Below are positions 24,701 through 37,458 of a DNA stretch of 64,000 nt, in pieces. The stretch spans positions 34,655,058-34,719,057 of the forward strand of contig CM047426.1 in NCBI GenBank assembly GCA_026168455.1. The letters run 5' to 3'. Source of the DNA: Theocolax elegans (taxonomy: Eukaryota; Arthropoda; Insecta; Hymenoptera; Cerocephalidae). The translations under genes and the position numbers were made by a program. Under the pieces are notes generated by a model, which ran no database searches, had not been told where the DNA came from, and saw nothing but the letters and a program-made list of their open reading frames with translations. Each line of letters opens with the position of its first letter. Position 1 is the first letter of the stretch.

Positions 24701-25980
24701 GAAGAATCAATTTTTAAAAATATTTTTAAAAAATATTTGACGTAAGTATGCTTTTTCCAATACTACTCAATCTTATTAATTTTAACTTAAACTTTGTAAT
24801 ACTTGCACGAATTTCGCGCATTTGTGTCCTTAAAATAGAGGCTAAAGTAGTCATTTTATGCCCGGCACGAAGACTTAGATTTTTGTTGATTTGTAGGAGA
24901 GAATCAGCGCGTAAAAAGATGTCGGACACTGGATCCGAAAGTGCGAGCCTTTGCTCTAACGATTTTTATTGGTATTACTCAACACCTTCTCATACTTATT
25001 CTAAGTCGTGCTGCAATGCCCGTGATAGTACATACAGTATTCCGTAATAATGTCTAAATAATTTTAAAGATTAATAAGGATAATGTTACAAATACACGTG
25101 CAAGTGTTTTTTAAATTAAGATATAGTAATTACAATATAAACAATTTAACATTTTTCTCCTTAAAATTAACTACATATTAGAAACTGGTGAAGATTTCTA
25201 TGAGAGATATATTTCATAATGTAATGTAAAACATATTAAATAATCTCAGTTTTGATTGTTTTTTTTTCATGAAGTTAATAAAACCAAATTTTATTAAAAG
25301 CTTGTTTGATCTTAATTAACAGAAAAGATATGCTTTTTAAAAAATTGAATTTTCGTGACGTAAATATGTTCAAGTTTAATAAAAATACTTTTGGTTAGTA
25401 AATTATAACGTAACCAAATATTTTTATAACATAGAGCTAATAATTAAATGTATATATACGTAAAAATTTGCTAAAAATTATTTGGTAATCCATAATTATA
25501 GTATTTAAAATCGACTATTAATGAGTTCAGGAAATGATCTTGTCGCGTATATACATACATAATTTTTAAATGTCAAATTTTACTTTCTGTTTTGAATTAC
25601 CTTAAAACTGAACAAAAAGAAGATAGTTGCTTTTAAGAGAAATAAATTATATGATGGTAATTTATTAAATTTTAATAGTTTTTCTTCTAGAAAACATAAA
25701 TGTTTAAATGTTATTATAAAAATCACTGCGCCTTAATGCAGTAAACGTTTATTCAGTTTTAATTTGAAAATGTATGAATAATATGCAGAATCCGATTATG
25801 CATTTATTTATTCTCGGAATATTGGGTAAATATAATAGTGCGGTATATACACATGATACGTCTACATAATTCTAAACGAGTATATAACTCGAATAGGATA
25901 AATTTGTTTGACTAATATCGGTTTAATCCTAAGCAAACAAGTAAAGTTCAATCGTTATAGATCAATAATAAACGTATATA
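24701..25980. other. AT-rich stretch with an unconfirmed 99-aa frame
   Basis: The plus-strand frame at 24748-25047 has a hydrophobic first half and a Ser/Tyr/Cys-rich tail that starts at an internal Met (MSDTGSESASL, at about 24919). It is unknown to me, and an overlapping minus-strand frame is also open. I do not call it a gene. Confidence 0.3.
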
Positions 25981-26240
25981 CCATGTACGGAAGAGCCCAT
26001 CCTACATAATACCGTCCGAGTAGTGGGGAAACCTAGCCAAAGCATCTCTGCGCGCGGAGATTGAAAGATCAAGCCTGGGATATATTCGATTGTCGAACCA
26101 GTGGAGAGCGAGCTTCATAATATTGCGTCAAGCCTGTCTCTCCCTCTCTTCCAATCTCCCTCCCCTCCCCCTATTCTCTCCCCCCCCCTCTCTCTCTCTG
26201 TCCTTCTACCATTCTCGAGGGGAAAATTTCACGATATATA
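25981..26240. other. CpG-rich patch with C-run and CT tract
   Basis: It contains a near-perfect palindrome at 26044-26061 (ATCTCTGCGCGCGGAGAT, one mismatched pair), a run of about nine C near 26180 and a CT tract. It may be regulatory; no coding frame is supported. Confidence 0.4.
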
Positions 26241-26708
26241 AAATATCTTATATCGAATTTCGAAATCCTTCGAAATTGTCTCTTTAAAAAATCGAAATCA
26301 GTAGTACATACAAATTTTAGTCAGACTGAGTTATATATGTTTTTAATTTTTTTCTAGGTACCGATAGATATTTTTAAATGATACAGATTTTCTCGTATTA
26401 TAGCAGAGATAATTGCAATGGTTCAATAGGAGAGGTTCCACTTTCAAAGAGTGGGCACAGTGGATACGCCGGATATATATATTGTGCCTAGGGGGCATGC
26501 CCGGTTCTTTTATAAATGGCTGAGCTGCAGTTGACACCTCGGGACAAGTTAATTTTTTTAAAGGTTGAAATAAGTAAATTGAAAATCACGACTATGCTAA
26601 ATTACAAGTTGTGAGTTTGTGTAAGTGCCTAAGGGACTGGAAACTGAACTTTTAATCACTTTATCTTATAATTATAGCATATATACATTATTCTTAGCAT
26701 TTTTAAAT
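26241..26708. other. AT-rich stretch, promoter-like words only
   Basis: A TATAAAT at 26511 lies in a GC-richer patch (26440-26560), but no initiator is found at the expected distance, so a promoter is not supported. Confidence 0.3.
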
Positions 26709-27600
26709 AAAAAAACCGCTGCCAGTTCATTGGCACGTATTTAAAACTATTGAATGTACCGTTTATTGGTAATGTACCGTTTCTATATGCAATATATTAT
26801 TCTAAAATATAAAATTTACTTCAGATGGACATACAGAATATGAGCAACACGTTTTTAAAAAGTAAAAAATGCTATTCATTTGGTTCAACATCCATCTGTT
26901 TTCGGACAGATTAATGCATTTTCCAAGTATTCTGTACAAAAAGAAACAACATTTAAGTATTGCAAAAACTTCAAAACATGTTTCTCAAAATTTTTTATAA
27001 AGCTGCAGATGTTATTATTTTAAAGCATGTTTTACCCAAAAATACATATTTTTGATGAAAATCGTAGTTTTTATTTTAATTTTTTTTCTCAAGATGCCTG
27101 GGTGAAATGTTATATTATATTTTCGCTATTATCGCCACATTTTTCTAAGATTCGTATCAGAGATATGAGCAATGAAAAATTTCATTCAAAAATATATAAT
27201 GCTCATTAATTTGGCTATTTATAAATGTTTTAAGCTGAAAAGAAATAGGGATCGTTGTTACCATATATACATACTACCTTGTTTTAAAATTTCAAGTAAA
27301 TTGAAAGCTATTTACGCACAAAGTCGTTGCATATAGAAAAATCAATGTTTTCAGTTTTTATTTTTTGTTTACCAAAAACTAAAGTATAAACACACACTCA
27401 CACACATACACACACACGTGCAGATACACTGCATGCACACACTGCGCGCACACACATTCATACGGACATTTTTTAAAAGCACGTTTTTTGTACTCTAGAC
27501 ATTTTAAAACATATTTCTAACATGTTTTTAACAAATCAAAAATGTTTACAATATTTCCTCTACGGTACAAAAGTAGATTAAAAAGAGCTAGCTGCAAAAT
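26709..27600 (+). repeat. Dispersed repeat R1, copy a
   Basis: Three blocks are shared with the 37.4-40.7 kb region: 26709-26815 (CTGCCAGTTCATTGG start) with 37459-37555; 26892-27030 plus 27300-27390 with 38746-38996; and the CA-rich end and tail 27390-27590 with about 40548-40722. Identity looks to be roughly 70-85% by eye. A segment of about 260 bp at 27040-27300 is absent from the second copy, so it is either inserted here or deleted there. The CA-rich segment followed by an ACTCTAGACAT tail is reminiscent of an insect retroelement end. The family is not identified and strand is by convention. Confidence 0.6.
27390..27457. repeat. CA-rich microsatellite within R1
   Basis: Imperfect (CA)n with GCGC and TGCA interruptions. 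The corresponding part of the 40.5-kb copy is also CA-rich, so it belongs to the repeat. Confidence 0.8.
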
Positions 27601-30110
27601 AATATCATCAACATTTTACGGTGCGCTCATGGTAAATGTATTAAGCGTTTGCAAGCGTAAATTATGGACCTTAATGTTAGTTAATCGTGTTCACTTTCGA
27701 AATTTAGTGGCCAAATAAATTCAGGAGGGGAGTATTGTTTTAACGAAGATGTATCGGTAGTTCGTTGGGTGCAGTTCAAAGCCCAATCTTGTGTAATATT
27801 TGTGTGTATCTTGTTATTTATTATACATATAGTACACAGTTATAATACAACTCAACTAGAAAATCAGGAAAAATTTTATTTATACATTTGAATAAAAATA
27901 TTTTATTGTGTAATTAGAGATCGAAAACAATAGCGCTCTGATCTGTTAGTACAAGCATATAGTATATTTTTCTGAACTGATGACGACCATACAATATGCA
28001 TAATAAAGCTCTCAACCATAATTTACGACTACTTATTTCTGTTACATAAATATTTAATCAATTGCATGTAACACATTCACAAATTCTATGTATGTAGCAA
28101 GAGATTATGTTGATTTATAGATTTCACTGAAATGATGCAGTGCGAGCTTTAAAAACACGTAAAACGCAGCATCAGGCGAAAGACTGCTTTTTTTGACTGA
28201 GTACGTACTGTGTATAATGTTATATTAAAGATTAAAAATTAAATTATTATTCGCTACTAAACCGAACACTTATCTAAAATGATAATAATACATGTTAATG
28301 TGAACATTCAACGACAATCATAATAATCATTTCAATACGTTAAAGTAATAGTAGTATACAAATGCTTTAATGTTGTCAAAATTTGACTAAATCAAATTCC
28401 GTGTAATCAAATATGTACCAACACACTTGAAGGTGGAAGTGTAACGAATAACAATTTTATAGTTAAGTGGAATGCCTAAATCTTTAGTGAATCGTAAAAA
28501 AAATACACGGCACGTAAGCCTTAGTCCGGAGAATTGCGCGTTGGATGAAAACAATCTGTGAAGTGGATAGGTAAAGCTAAGGCTCGAGTGGTTACTCTGA
28601 GGAAATATCACGGTGATTGTTTAGGGTGGTATTCTTGAAGATTTCATGATCCTAATGGGTGTAACAGTCTTGACAATTTGGATCATATTTGTATAGCTCT
28701 ACGTTAAATGTACACTCCTTTAAATCGTACATTTGCTGAATATTGTATTTTATTTTTATTACAACCAAATTCTATTTTTTTAGTTTAATGGCTAGATGCA
28801 TATTTCATATATACATATATTATATATACCTATATCAATGATGTTGAATATGAATGTTTAGCTTTACGGTATAAATTAAAATTAATCCAATTAAAATAAT
28901 TTCCGATTTTTTTAAATGTGAAATGCGCATGTACAAAATGATTTAAGTTAAATTTAGTTTTCTTCAAATTGTGTGCATTTTTTAACCATTCGAGAAGAGA
29001 GAGGGGAAGGGAGAGAAATTAAACGACGCCCCGGACATTCTTCAAAAAACTTTTCTCGTTAACTAATGACCAAAATTATACATATCTAATGATCTATGTA
29101 TACAGTAGATTATAGTATAATTATTTTCGGAAGTTAAATTTCAATAAATGATTCATCGTGTTCTTGAGTTTTTTACTAGGATTATGAATGTAAACTATTA
29201 TTACAGATTACTATATTGTTACATAATATTTTATACGTTAAAATTTCTAGAACTAGAAGATAAAGAAGAGAAAATAATTTTATTAACTTAACTAGTAATT
29301 ACGTTATCAAAGCTTGAGCGACTTCTTAATTTAGCATTATGTTTGATTCTATCGAGGATTTATGTATGAAAGAAAAATTTAAAGTTAACTCTGAGACAAT
29401 ACGTGTTTTAAATGAGATGTTTCAAGAAAATTTGCGTAAATGCGACAAATGTTCTTTTGACCTAAGAAATAATCTCCTGCATTGTATCAATATTCTATTT
29501 TTAAACAGTAAATTTAATTGTTGTTTTTAACTTTATGTAAACGGTGAAAGGAATGAACCTTTCACTTTTGAGAAATATCAAATACTTTGGTGTTATATTT
29601 ATATTGATATTGATAAATACGTTAAGCTTATAGTTACATTGTAAAAAAGATCATTCTATAAATATTGCGATGTATAAAAATACTAATTGATAGATGCCAG
29701 ATCACAAATAATTATATAAAGATTTACAATTAAAACCTTTCTTTAAGAGCTAGACCGTTTTTTGTAATGTATAAATCTTAGTTCAAGGTATATTTCTCTT
29801 ACATTCTTGATATTAAGTAAAATAGGAAGCGAAATTGTACGGAATTTTAGTTCTGCGAGCTTTCATAGAATATATACTCTTAATAAAAAAAATCTTTTCG
29901 TTTTACAAATGTTAAAAATTAAATTATTTTTTGTATACAAGTATCACAATATACGTGCTTATTATTCGTTTGAAATAATAAAATATCATCGTGTATATAC
30001 AACGAAAAAGTGTCTGTACACCGTAAAATACAAAAAGTAAATCCATAATTAAAAAAAATTTAACACTTTTAACACTTCTATTTTTCCGTAACGTAGTTAA
30101 ATTTTGCATA
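27601..30110. other. AT-rich stretch, nothing recognised
   Basis: No supported gene. The 63-aa frame at 29339-29530 has a C-x2-C pair (KCDKCSFDLRNN) but no known domain. The 74-aa minus frame at 28387-28611 is not recognised. Confidence 0.4.
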
Positions 30111-30480
30111 GTTTGCGGAATGGTTGCGTTAACGACCTCGCTAACAAGAGACAAAGACACGAGGAATCAACGGAACGACGACGATATTAACGGACGACGC
30201 CATCCGAGTGTGCCAACTTGTCAACGGGTTCACGTGCGACTCGCTCTTCGAAAAAGACGTGCCCAAGTAAGCCGCCCAGTGTTCCCACTTTTGCACTCGA
30301 CCTGCGTTATTTCCTCTTGTTACACTTTGCCCTCTTTTTTCGTTATTGCCATCACTTTCTCTTGCGGTTTTTCTCTGCGTTTATCTTTCTCCGCAAGTCT
30401 GTTTCGTTCGCGAGACCTCGCCGAGTGCGATGAGGCAAAATTAACGATGCCGGGTCAAGTGTTACCACGTAGGTAATGAG
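30111..30480. other. CpG-rich island with overlapping frames
   Basis: A 118-aa plus-strand frame (30120-30476) begins at an ATG and runs through the island. It has an Arg-rich middle and a Phe/Ser-rich end, no domain I know, and overlaps open frames in another plus frame and on the minus strand. GTAATG directly after the stop could act as a weak splice donor. A promoter-proximal or untranslated exon, or a compositional artefact, are all possible. Confidence 0.35.
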
Positions 30481-33400
30481 ATCTCCGAGTTGTCTACAAT
30501 ATGTAGAATATACTTGGGAAAATATACACACAGACACGCATCAGTGTATATCTACTAGACATTGGTAATAATGAGATAAGTAAAGCACTTTTCTATAGAT
30601 ATTTTTTAAAATAAATATACTATAAAAATAAAGGCGTACGCGTATACCACACACTTTATAAATATATACCGTGCTTCACGTACAATAGTTTTAGTTTATT
30701 AAAATTATAGACATGATATTTCCATGGTATTTTTGTTTTAATAGTGACGATCTAAACGTTTTTTAATATTTGCTACACGAGTAACGACTTTGGGGATCTT
30801 CTAACATTTGAGAGAGAGTAACAAGTTACTAATTAAAATAATTATTCATTTTATTAAATATATGATACTGTTTACAATAAAAAATATTCAATATAAAACA
30901 TAAGCCATATTTTTTCTATTAAAGAATTAACTTATGGTATACCAAGAAATATGAAGATAATGAGCATAGTACGAATTATTAAAAATGCTTTGATGTAAAA
31001 TAATCATAAATTACATATTTTCGCAATATGAATAAAGTTAGCATCGACGAAATAAATCATTACATTCAAAATTGTAGTAAATTAAAATAGCTTTTAAGAA
31101 TGATACATTAAATTCTTGTAAGTCCTTTTTAAAGAAAATTAAAAATGTATGAGAAACGTAGATAGATGAATGTAAACTTCCAGACTACCTTCTCTACACA
31201 CAAAATTTTAACTTGGCGCACGAGTGTTCCATTCCTAATTTTAACGGTAAAATTTTGTATTTTTCGTATTGCATTTATAAGATTATAGAAGTACAATTAC
31301 AAAATAAACCCATTATTATGGTCATACGGTTATTAAATGTAATAATATTTTATGTGTATGACACTCTGAAGAAAAATTTAAACGGGTTAACTTACCGGAA
31401 CTCTCACAAGCGTCCGTTTCCGTAATCCGAGGAACATGCACACACATACGTAAACGAAAACGAAAAAAATTTCGATAGATTATCCGTAAAGTACGACTGC
31501 GTAATATTCTATCTAAAATAATGTTCGCGTCTCGACCGTAAAGTTTTTTTAGTCTCATGTGTAAAGTAGCGATGTTTGGACCTGCTTCGCAAGACCTTGG
31601 ACGTATACATTCCACATTCGAAAGCGCAAGACTTCCGTCTACCCATATTTTGTAAACCGAACACATATACAAATATATTTCACATTTACATCTCTCTCTC
31701 TCTTTCGCTTTCGTATATATTGCCATATATGTTGTTTTAATTAGTTGTATTTTGCTTATATTATAATGTTTGCGATTGTTTATTATTATAAAACTTTTAT
31801 TGTATCATTATATACTTTGCTTCAAGTTTATTCATAATCTAGGCATTAATAAACATTATACAATCTCTCTCTTGTCAATTGTAATTCTATTTCATCACGA
31901 AAGTTTTTATGTCTTAAGGCTTTTTCCCCTAAACAGAATCTAATAAAATTAACGTAAGGATTTAGCTCTAAATTGAAAATCTTTATTTATCTAACCCTTA
32001 CACTCCTCACACAAACATTTTAGTTTCGGTTATGTGCGCGGTAGGGAAATCGCGAAATTTGCTCGAAAGGGTACATTTCGTGACGCAACATCATGTAAAA
32101 TGCATTGCACCGTGTTCTTTAAATTAAAAATAACCAACAATTTTACGTATTAAATTTACGTAATATTTACATTTTTTTACTTTAAATATAGATATTATAA
32201 TAAAACTAAACATAGAGTTTATTTATTAATTTAAAAATACAGATGCTTTTTATCTTTTTCAATACACACAAACTTCGAGTTACATGTACATTATGTACAT
32301 AATACTACACTTTATCTTTTTCGAAACTATTGATTATTCACCTTACGTATAGGTATATATGTAAAACTTGAGAATGTTTACAATTATCAAAGGAGACGTT
32401 TATAATGTGTAAATATTCGAGTAAAGAAATATCAAGATTCAAATATATAAGTAACTTTATTCTTACAATAATAGTCAAATCGTACGCGAAAAAATCGCGC
32501 GTGTCGGAAACCTCGTCTGCATAAGTTCGAGTCAAGATAACTTCCAAGAAAAAGAACAATTTCTTTTTCTTTTGTGTATATTAACGCTTTATTTTGGAGA
32601 AGTAAAAGGAGCCCCGGAAAAATGGCGCGTGTAACTGATACTACTAGACTCTCATTCCAGTACTTGGTTAATATTTTTTGATAATTTTCATTTTCAAAAG
32701 TTTAACCTGGCGAAAAATATTACAGAAGATAAGTAAAATGAAAGTACTTTTTACTATGATTTAATAATATTTAATAAATTCTCTTTTATGTAATATAACT
32801 CTAAAACTTACAAATGTGAATTTTAATACGGTTGAGAAAACGTTTTTTTATGTCGCGCGTTCAACTTTCAAGGAAATAATATCTTTTTTATATGCATTCT
32901 ATTCCAGTTACTAATATAATGAGATTTTACAGTTTACGTAATATATATATATATATAAGTTCCATAAGTTTATTATTACAAGTAATAGAATATTTTTAGA
33001 TTATCTTCAGTTTCAGGGTAAACTTTTTAAACCTTTATATTTTTTTAAATAAATAATTCACGAATTTTTCAAAAATATATACCATATATTTTATATGTTT
33101 ATTTAAGAAATATGATTCATTTTTATTATTAGTACTTTACGATTAATAATTTTATTCGGTGCTTAGAGCTATTTTTCTTTTCTTGCCTCTTGTCATGTTA
33201 CAAATTATTCAAGTTAACTTATTAATTCCACTAGAAGTATAGCCTTGAAATTAATACATAATATTTTTAAAGTGGTACATGAGTTTTAGTTAGTGAGTGA
33301 AATTTAAAATATGTTCTATATATACATAAATAAATTTTCTTTTGAATAATTAGATTAAACAAATAATTATTTGTTAGTAAAATGTAGGTAAACGATAAAA

Positions 33401-33550
33401 TATTTAATTAGTACGACTAATTATTTTTAGTAAAAGAAAATACATGAAATAATAAAAAAATATTAGTATATAGCTACTAAAATAATTAATCAAGAGTGGT
33501 GTATATATAGATGATAAAATATTTTCTTCGAAAGTAGGGCACACTCAAGA
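30481..33550. other. AT-rich stretch, nothing firm
   Basis: The 134-aa minus frame at 31322-31726 is unrecognised and starts next to a CT tract. A GC-richer patch near 32470-32650 contains a 19-codon frame with a good start context (ATG at 32622), too short to support. Confidence 0.4.
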
Positions 33551-34290
33551 GCATAGCAATTATAACAATAATATTTCTAAAAGACAACGTACTTCCTGTA
33601 ATTTGAGTTCACTTAGAACGGAAGGTATACAATTCATAATCCTCCAGCTGTGTTTTAAAATAAAGGAAATAAGCGAGGGAGTATAGCGAAGTAGATATAC
33701 GTATCTCTTAAAACAAACAATTTGAATAGAAATTGTGATCAACATTCGGTTGTACAAGAGCCATCCGTGCCAACCTCCAACAAGACCGTCAAAAGTTTGC
33801 TCTCGCAATCATGTCTCCTTTGTTGCGTTTAACCAAAAATTTATATATAAAATCGTATCGGTCGTGGAAAATCTCGAGAAGACGGTGAGGTTGCACAAAC
33901 GGTGAGTGGTTGCAAGGCAGGAAGTAATAAGCCTATACCTATACACCGATTTACAGTATATACGCGCTTCTTCTGAGGATTCAATTCGCAAAAAGCTCTC
34001 CTATGCACCCGAGCGTAAGGAGGGTGTCGGTAAATTAACTACGTCGTCTTTCACCAGGAAGCTTTATCTCTATACCTTAGTTTCCCCATGTAAGAGAGAG
34101 AGAGAGAGAGAGAGAGAACGAGGGAGGGAGAGAAAGATAGTAAGAGTCGCGTGGATCGATGGCTTAATGCCCTGCCTCTTTCTTGCTCGATCTTTCCACT
34201 CCTAAAGGGTGGGGGAGGTCATAGCTATTAATCTCTTCGATAACTATTGTACTGTTAATCGACGGACTTCCACGCGGGGAGTTAATTAAA
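33551..34290. other. Moderately GC-rich island with GA tract
   Basis: It holds short opposing frames without recognisable features and a GA microsatellite at 34093-34117. A 99-aa plus frame (33906-34205) is partly a translation of the GA tract. Regulatory use is possible but unproven. Confidence 0.4.
34093..34117. repeat. (GA)n microsatellite
   Basis: A pure GA run of about 25 bp followed by a GGGA-rich tail to 34140. Confidence 0.95.
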
Positions 34291-34919
34291 GTTCAATTAC
34301 ATACGAGTTTGAGTCAAGATTCTACTTATATATACTTATATATACACACGAGTTCTTATAACTTTTTCTTTATTAAGATATTATTAAAATTGCTTCTAAT
34401 ATATATAATGCTGCATATCCTGTTTGGATTTTGCTGTCTAATGACTCACAAAGATTTAATGCTCGATGATATTTTGAGAAATTATTCGAGACGAGCATAA
34501 TAACTTAAGATGGCTTGTCCTATGAATAATGAAGAGAAGGGTAATTTTTATTAATTATATGATCGGTATGAACTATTTATTATACTGATATCCTCGAGTG
34601 ATTTGGGATTTAAATAATAACGTTGATTAATCTATTATATTAGACGTGTACATGTTATAGCCGTTGTTGGAATTAATCAGTTATTTAACGGGATTTTAGA
34701 TTTTAAGATTTTGTCAGAATAATATTACAAGATTGTGATATACAGTTAATGATTAATGATGTATGGTATATCAATAACGTATATGATTATTTAATCAAAA
34801 TAAAAAGGAATGCAAAGAATTAATTAGAAGGAAACTCTGATATCATTTATATTTTTAAAAATAAAGTAAAAGTCATAAAATATTCAAGAAAAATAGTGTT
34901 TATGACTATTCATTTGGAA
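34291..34919. other. AT-rich stretch, nothing recognised
   Basis: Only a Tyr/Ile/Leu-rich short frame (34309-34500), unsupported. Confidence 0.4.
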
Positions 34920-35480
34920 TCGATTTGAAAAAAGCCTCATGGTAGGTCGAGCTCGGAAAGTACGATAATTCTTCTTGGAAAAGGCAAAAAGAGCATAAGC
35001 GAAAAAAGTTAAAAATATACAGTCGAAATCCGAGTTTATGTGCGCAGTATCCAGGTAGAAACTTGAGGGGTAGGTTGTACCTCGTCTTATTACGCTAGTC
35101 GCTCGGCGTCGTGGTTGCTTGAATCCTCGTGAAAAGTCGTGGAAGCTACGAGTGCAGGTCCATTAAACAAGGCCTTACCTCCTTAAGTTTTAACCCCGAC
35201 CCGGATTTGCCCCGGTCGGAATGACAAAGAGCGCTAATTACTCGGTGAACGTGCGTATTCACTAGCTAGAGCTTACTATACCCCTCTTATTTTCTTTTTG
35301 CTTTTTATTTCCGTTGGCTTTCTCTTACTCTTCACTGGATTTTCTCTGTCTTCTTTCCGTCGCGGTTCTTTATTCGGAAAGAGAGAAGAGACAGACTTAC
35401 GGGTCAACATTCCTCAAAGCCTAACCAACTAGACATTGAAGTATACCAACGTAAACTTGTTCGTTTTTTCTTTCGTCGCT
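34920..35480. other. CpG-rich island without a frame
   Basis: This is one of the GC-richest patches (for example CCCCGACCCGG and CCCCGGTCGG near 35190-35220), yet it has no open frame above 60 codons. It is a candidate enhancer or untranslated exon, by inference from composition only. Confidence 0.4.
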
Positions 35481-36002
35481 CCTACAATTAGCCTTTGTTT
35501 TTTTTTTATTCCTTCATATACCTATATACAAACTTTACAAATTTAGGTATTATAGCCTAGGCACGTAAGTCTTTAGAGTTTTAATTTGAATGGTAATTAT
35601 GCATGGGTTAACGCTTGATAAATAGTTTGCGATCTTTTAAAGTACAATTGACTTTAGAATTGCTTTCTTTTTTACAGAAAAATACCAGTAATTCAAGTAT
35701 GTAATATAGCTACTTCGGTAAAGGTGTCACTATTATTACAATAAATCAATCGTTATTACCTAGATTCGAGGAATATAGTGAAAAAGCATAGTAATATAAA
35801 TAATTACTATTTAGGTTGTATAATAACAGAGCAAATGTTTGAAACTACAAATTAAATAAACCTATTTATAATATAACGCAGTTACTGCAATCGATCAAAC
35901 TTTATTTCACTGTTTACAAATTGTAGTATCGAATGATTTAGGAACTAACTTTGCATTAATCGTCTTAAAATATAAACTTTATTTACCGTAAAATGTATGA
36001 AT
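35481..36002. other. AT-rich stretch, nothing recognised
   Basis: No feature seen. Confidence 0.4.
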
Positions 36003-36122
36003 CGATATAGTTTCATTCGCAAACTTGCAAATCGTAATAGTTTTCGCCACAAACTCGTGAGCCGTGATAGTCTTCGTGGTGAACTGAATCGGGATAATCT
36101 TTGCAAAACACGTCGACTAAAT
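36003..36122. repeat. Degenerate tandem repeat, about 30-bp period
   Basis: Four units start at 36003, 36033, 36063 and 36090 (30, 30, 27 and 33 bp). Each has the form CGNNATAG/ATAAT...TTCGC...AAACT. Because unit lengths are multiples of three, both strands stay open: the plus frame (35997-36185, 62 aa) shows a repeated R-x-S-F-x-x-K-L pattern, and the minus frame (72 aa) is Arg/Leu/Ser-rich. The protein is unknown to me. It could be a fragment of a repeat protein or simply a minisatellite. Confidence 0.6.
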
Positions 36123-36185
36123 CTCCGAAACCGCACGTATTTTATGATGCGGTACATTTCCACACTTTATATCTATATATTATGA

Positions 36186-37458
36186 TTGAGATTTAAATTT
36201 GATTGGGCTTCATAATTCGTCATAATTAGCATAATAATTCCTGATTATAATAATTATTTAAATTTATATGCCAGATATAGCTCGCACGATTATTATTACC
36301 TTTAGATACATAATATATTGTACGTGTCAAATTTGATGATTTAACAGAGAACATTTTTTTTTTAATAATTTTTATACATTCGTAATTTTTAAATTCTTTC
36401 TGGGATTATATGTATATTGTTTTTTGCAGAAATTGTGAAGTCGAGAAAGTGCTCAACTACAATAACAGAGAGTGGTAGATAATGGATAGTGGTATGCAAT
36501 GGATTATCTGAATTATTCATCACAAAGAAAAACTGAAAAAAATTTAGAATTTATAATTTAAAAATGACAAATGTTTTAATAAACTTTTTTATTTTTATAA
36601 TAATGTATTCATGTATTCTTAACAATGAATTTTTTTAACGGTAAACGTGTTTGTTTAAGTATAGCTTTATTTAATGGATGTTATGAAAGGAATTAAAATG
36701 ACAAAGATATTACCTTAATTTGTGATGCGTAAACAAAATAAGGTTAAACCATTGTAATTATACTGGTTAAAATAAATTCCAAATTTCGTTTTATGCGAGT
36801 TATCGTGCAGTGCGATAGAAAGGATGTTAAATTTATTACGAACTTGTATAGCTTCGGAAAGTATAATTATTCATTTCAATATGTCACTAACAACATAGGC
36901 ACCGAAAAAATTGTCAAGTTGTATGTAAATACTGTTGTACTATTATTTGACGCATACAAAGTATAATATAATTTTTTATCTTGATTACAGATTATATTTC
37001 TTATCATCTTTAAGTATGAATAAGTATCTGCGCACTTGGCATTTCCTAATACAAGTACCTGTAATACGCATGCCAACGCAGCATACAATTAACCATGTAC
37101 GTAAGCACAATGGTTTGATCACTTGGCTACAATCAAGCTAGAGATTGTTTGCTATCGAGGTAAAAGTCACTTTTATTTTTTTTTACAACGTCCCTCTTAT
37201 TTTAACAGTTAATTTTAAACTAATATTTTTTAATGTAATTTAAATGAAGAACAAAATGTTACTGAAGGCTTGAAATAAGAAAAGTCAACTTAATTAATAT
37301 AAAAACTAAAAGGATAGTTCAGTAATATTTTTAAATTTTTAAATTGTAAACAATCATTAATACAAATGGGCGCGTTGAAGAAAAAGTAGCCTCCGAGTGT
37401 GTTTTTCATGTGAAAGGCACTCTGTTCAACTTGCTCACGTATTAATCCTTATGTTTAT
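36186..37458. other. AT-rich stretch, nothing recognised
   Basis: Only short unsupported frames. A patch of imperfect hairpin sequence lies at 37370-37435 but no RNA class is recognised. Confidence 0.4.

Noticed and set aside
26511..26545. TATAAAT promoter
   Set aside because: No initiator lies at the expected distance, and TATA-like words are common in this DNA.
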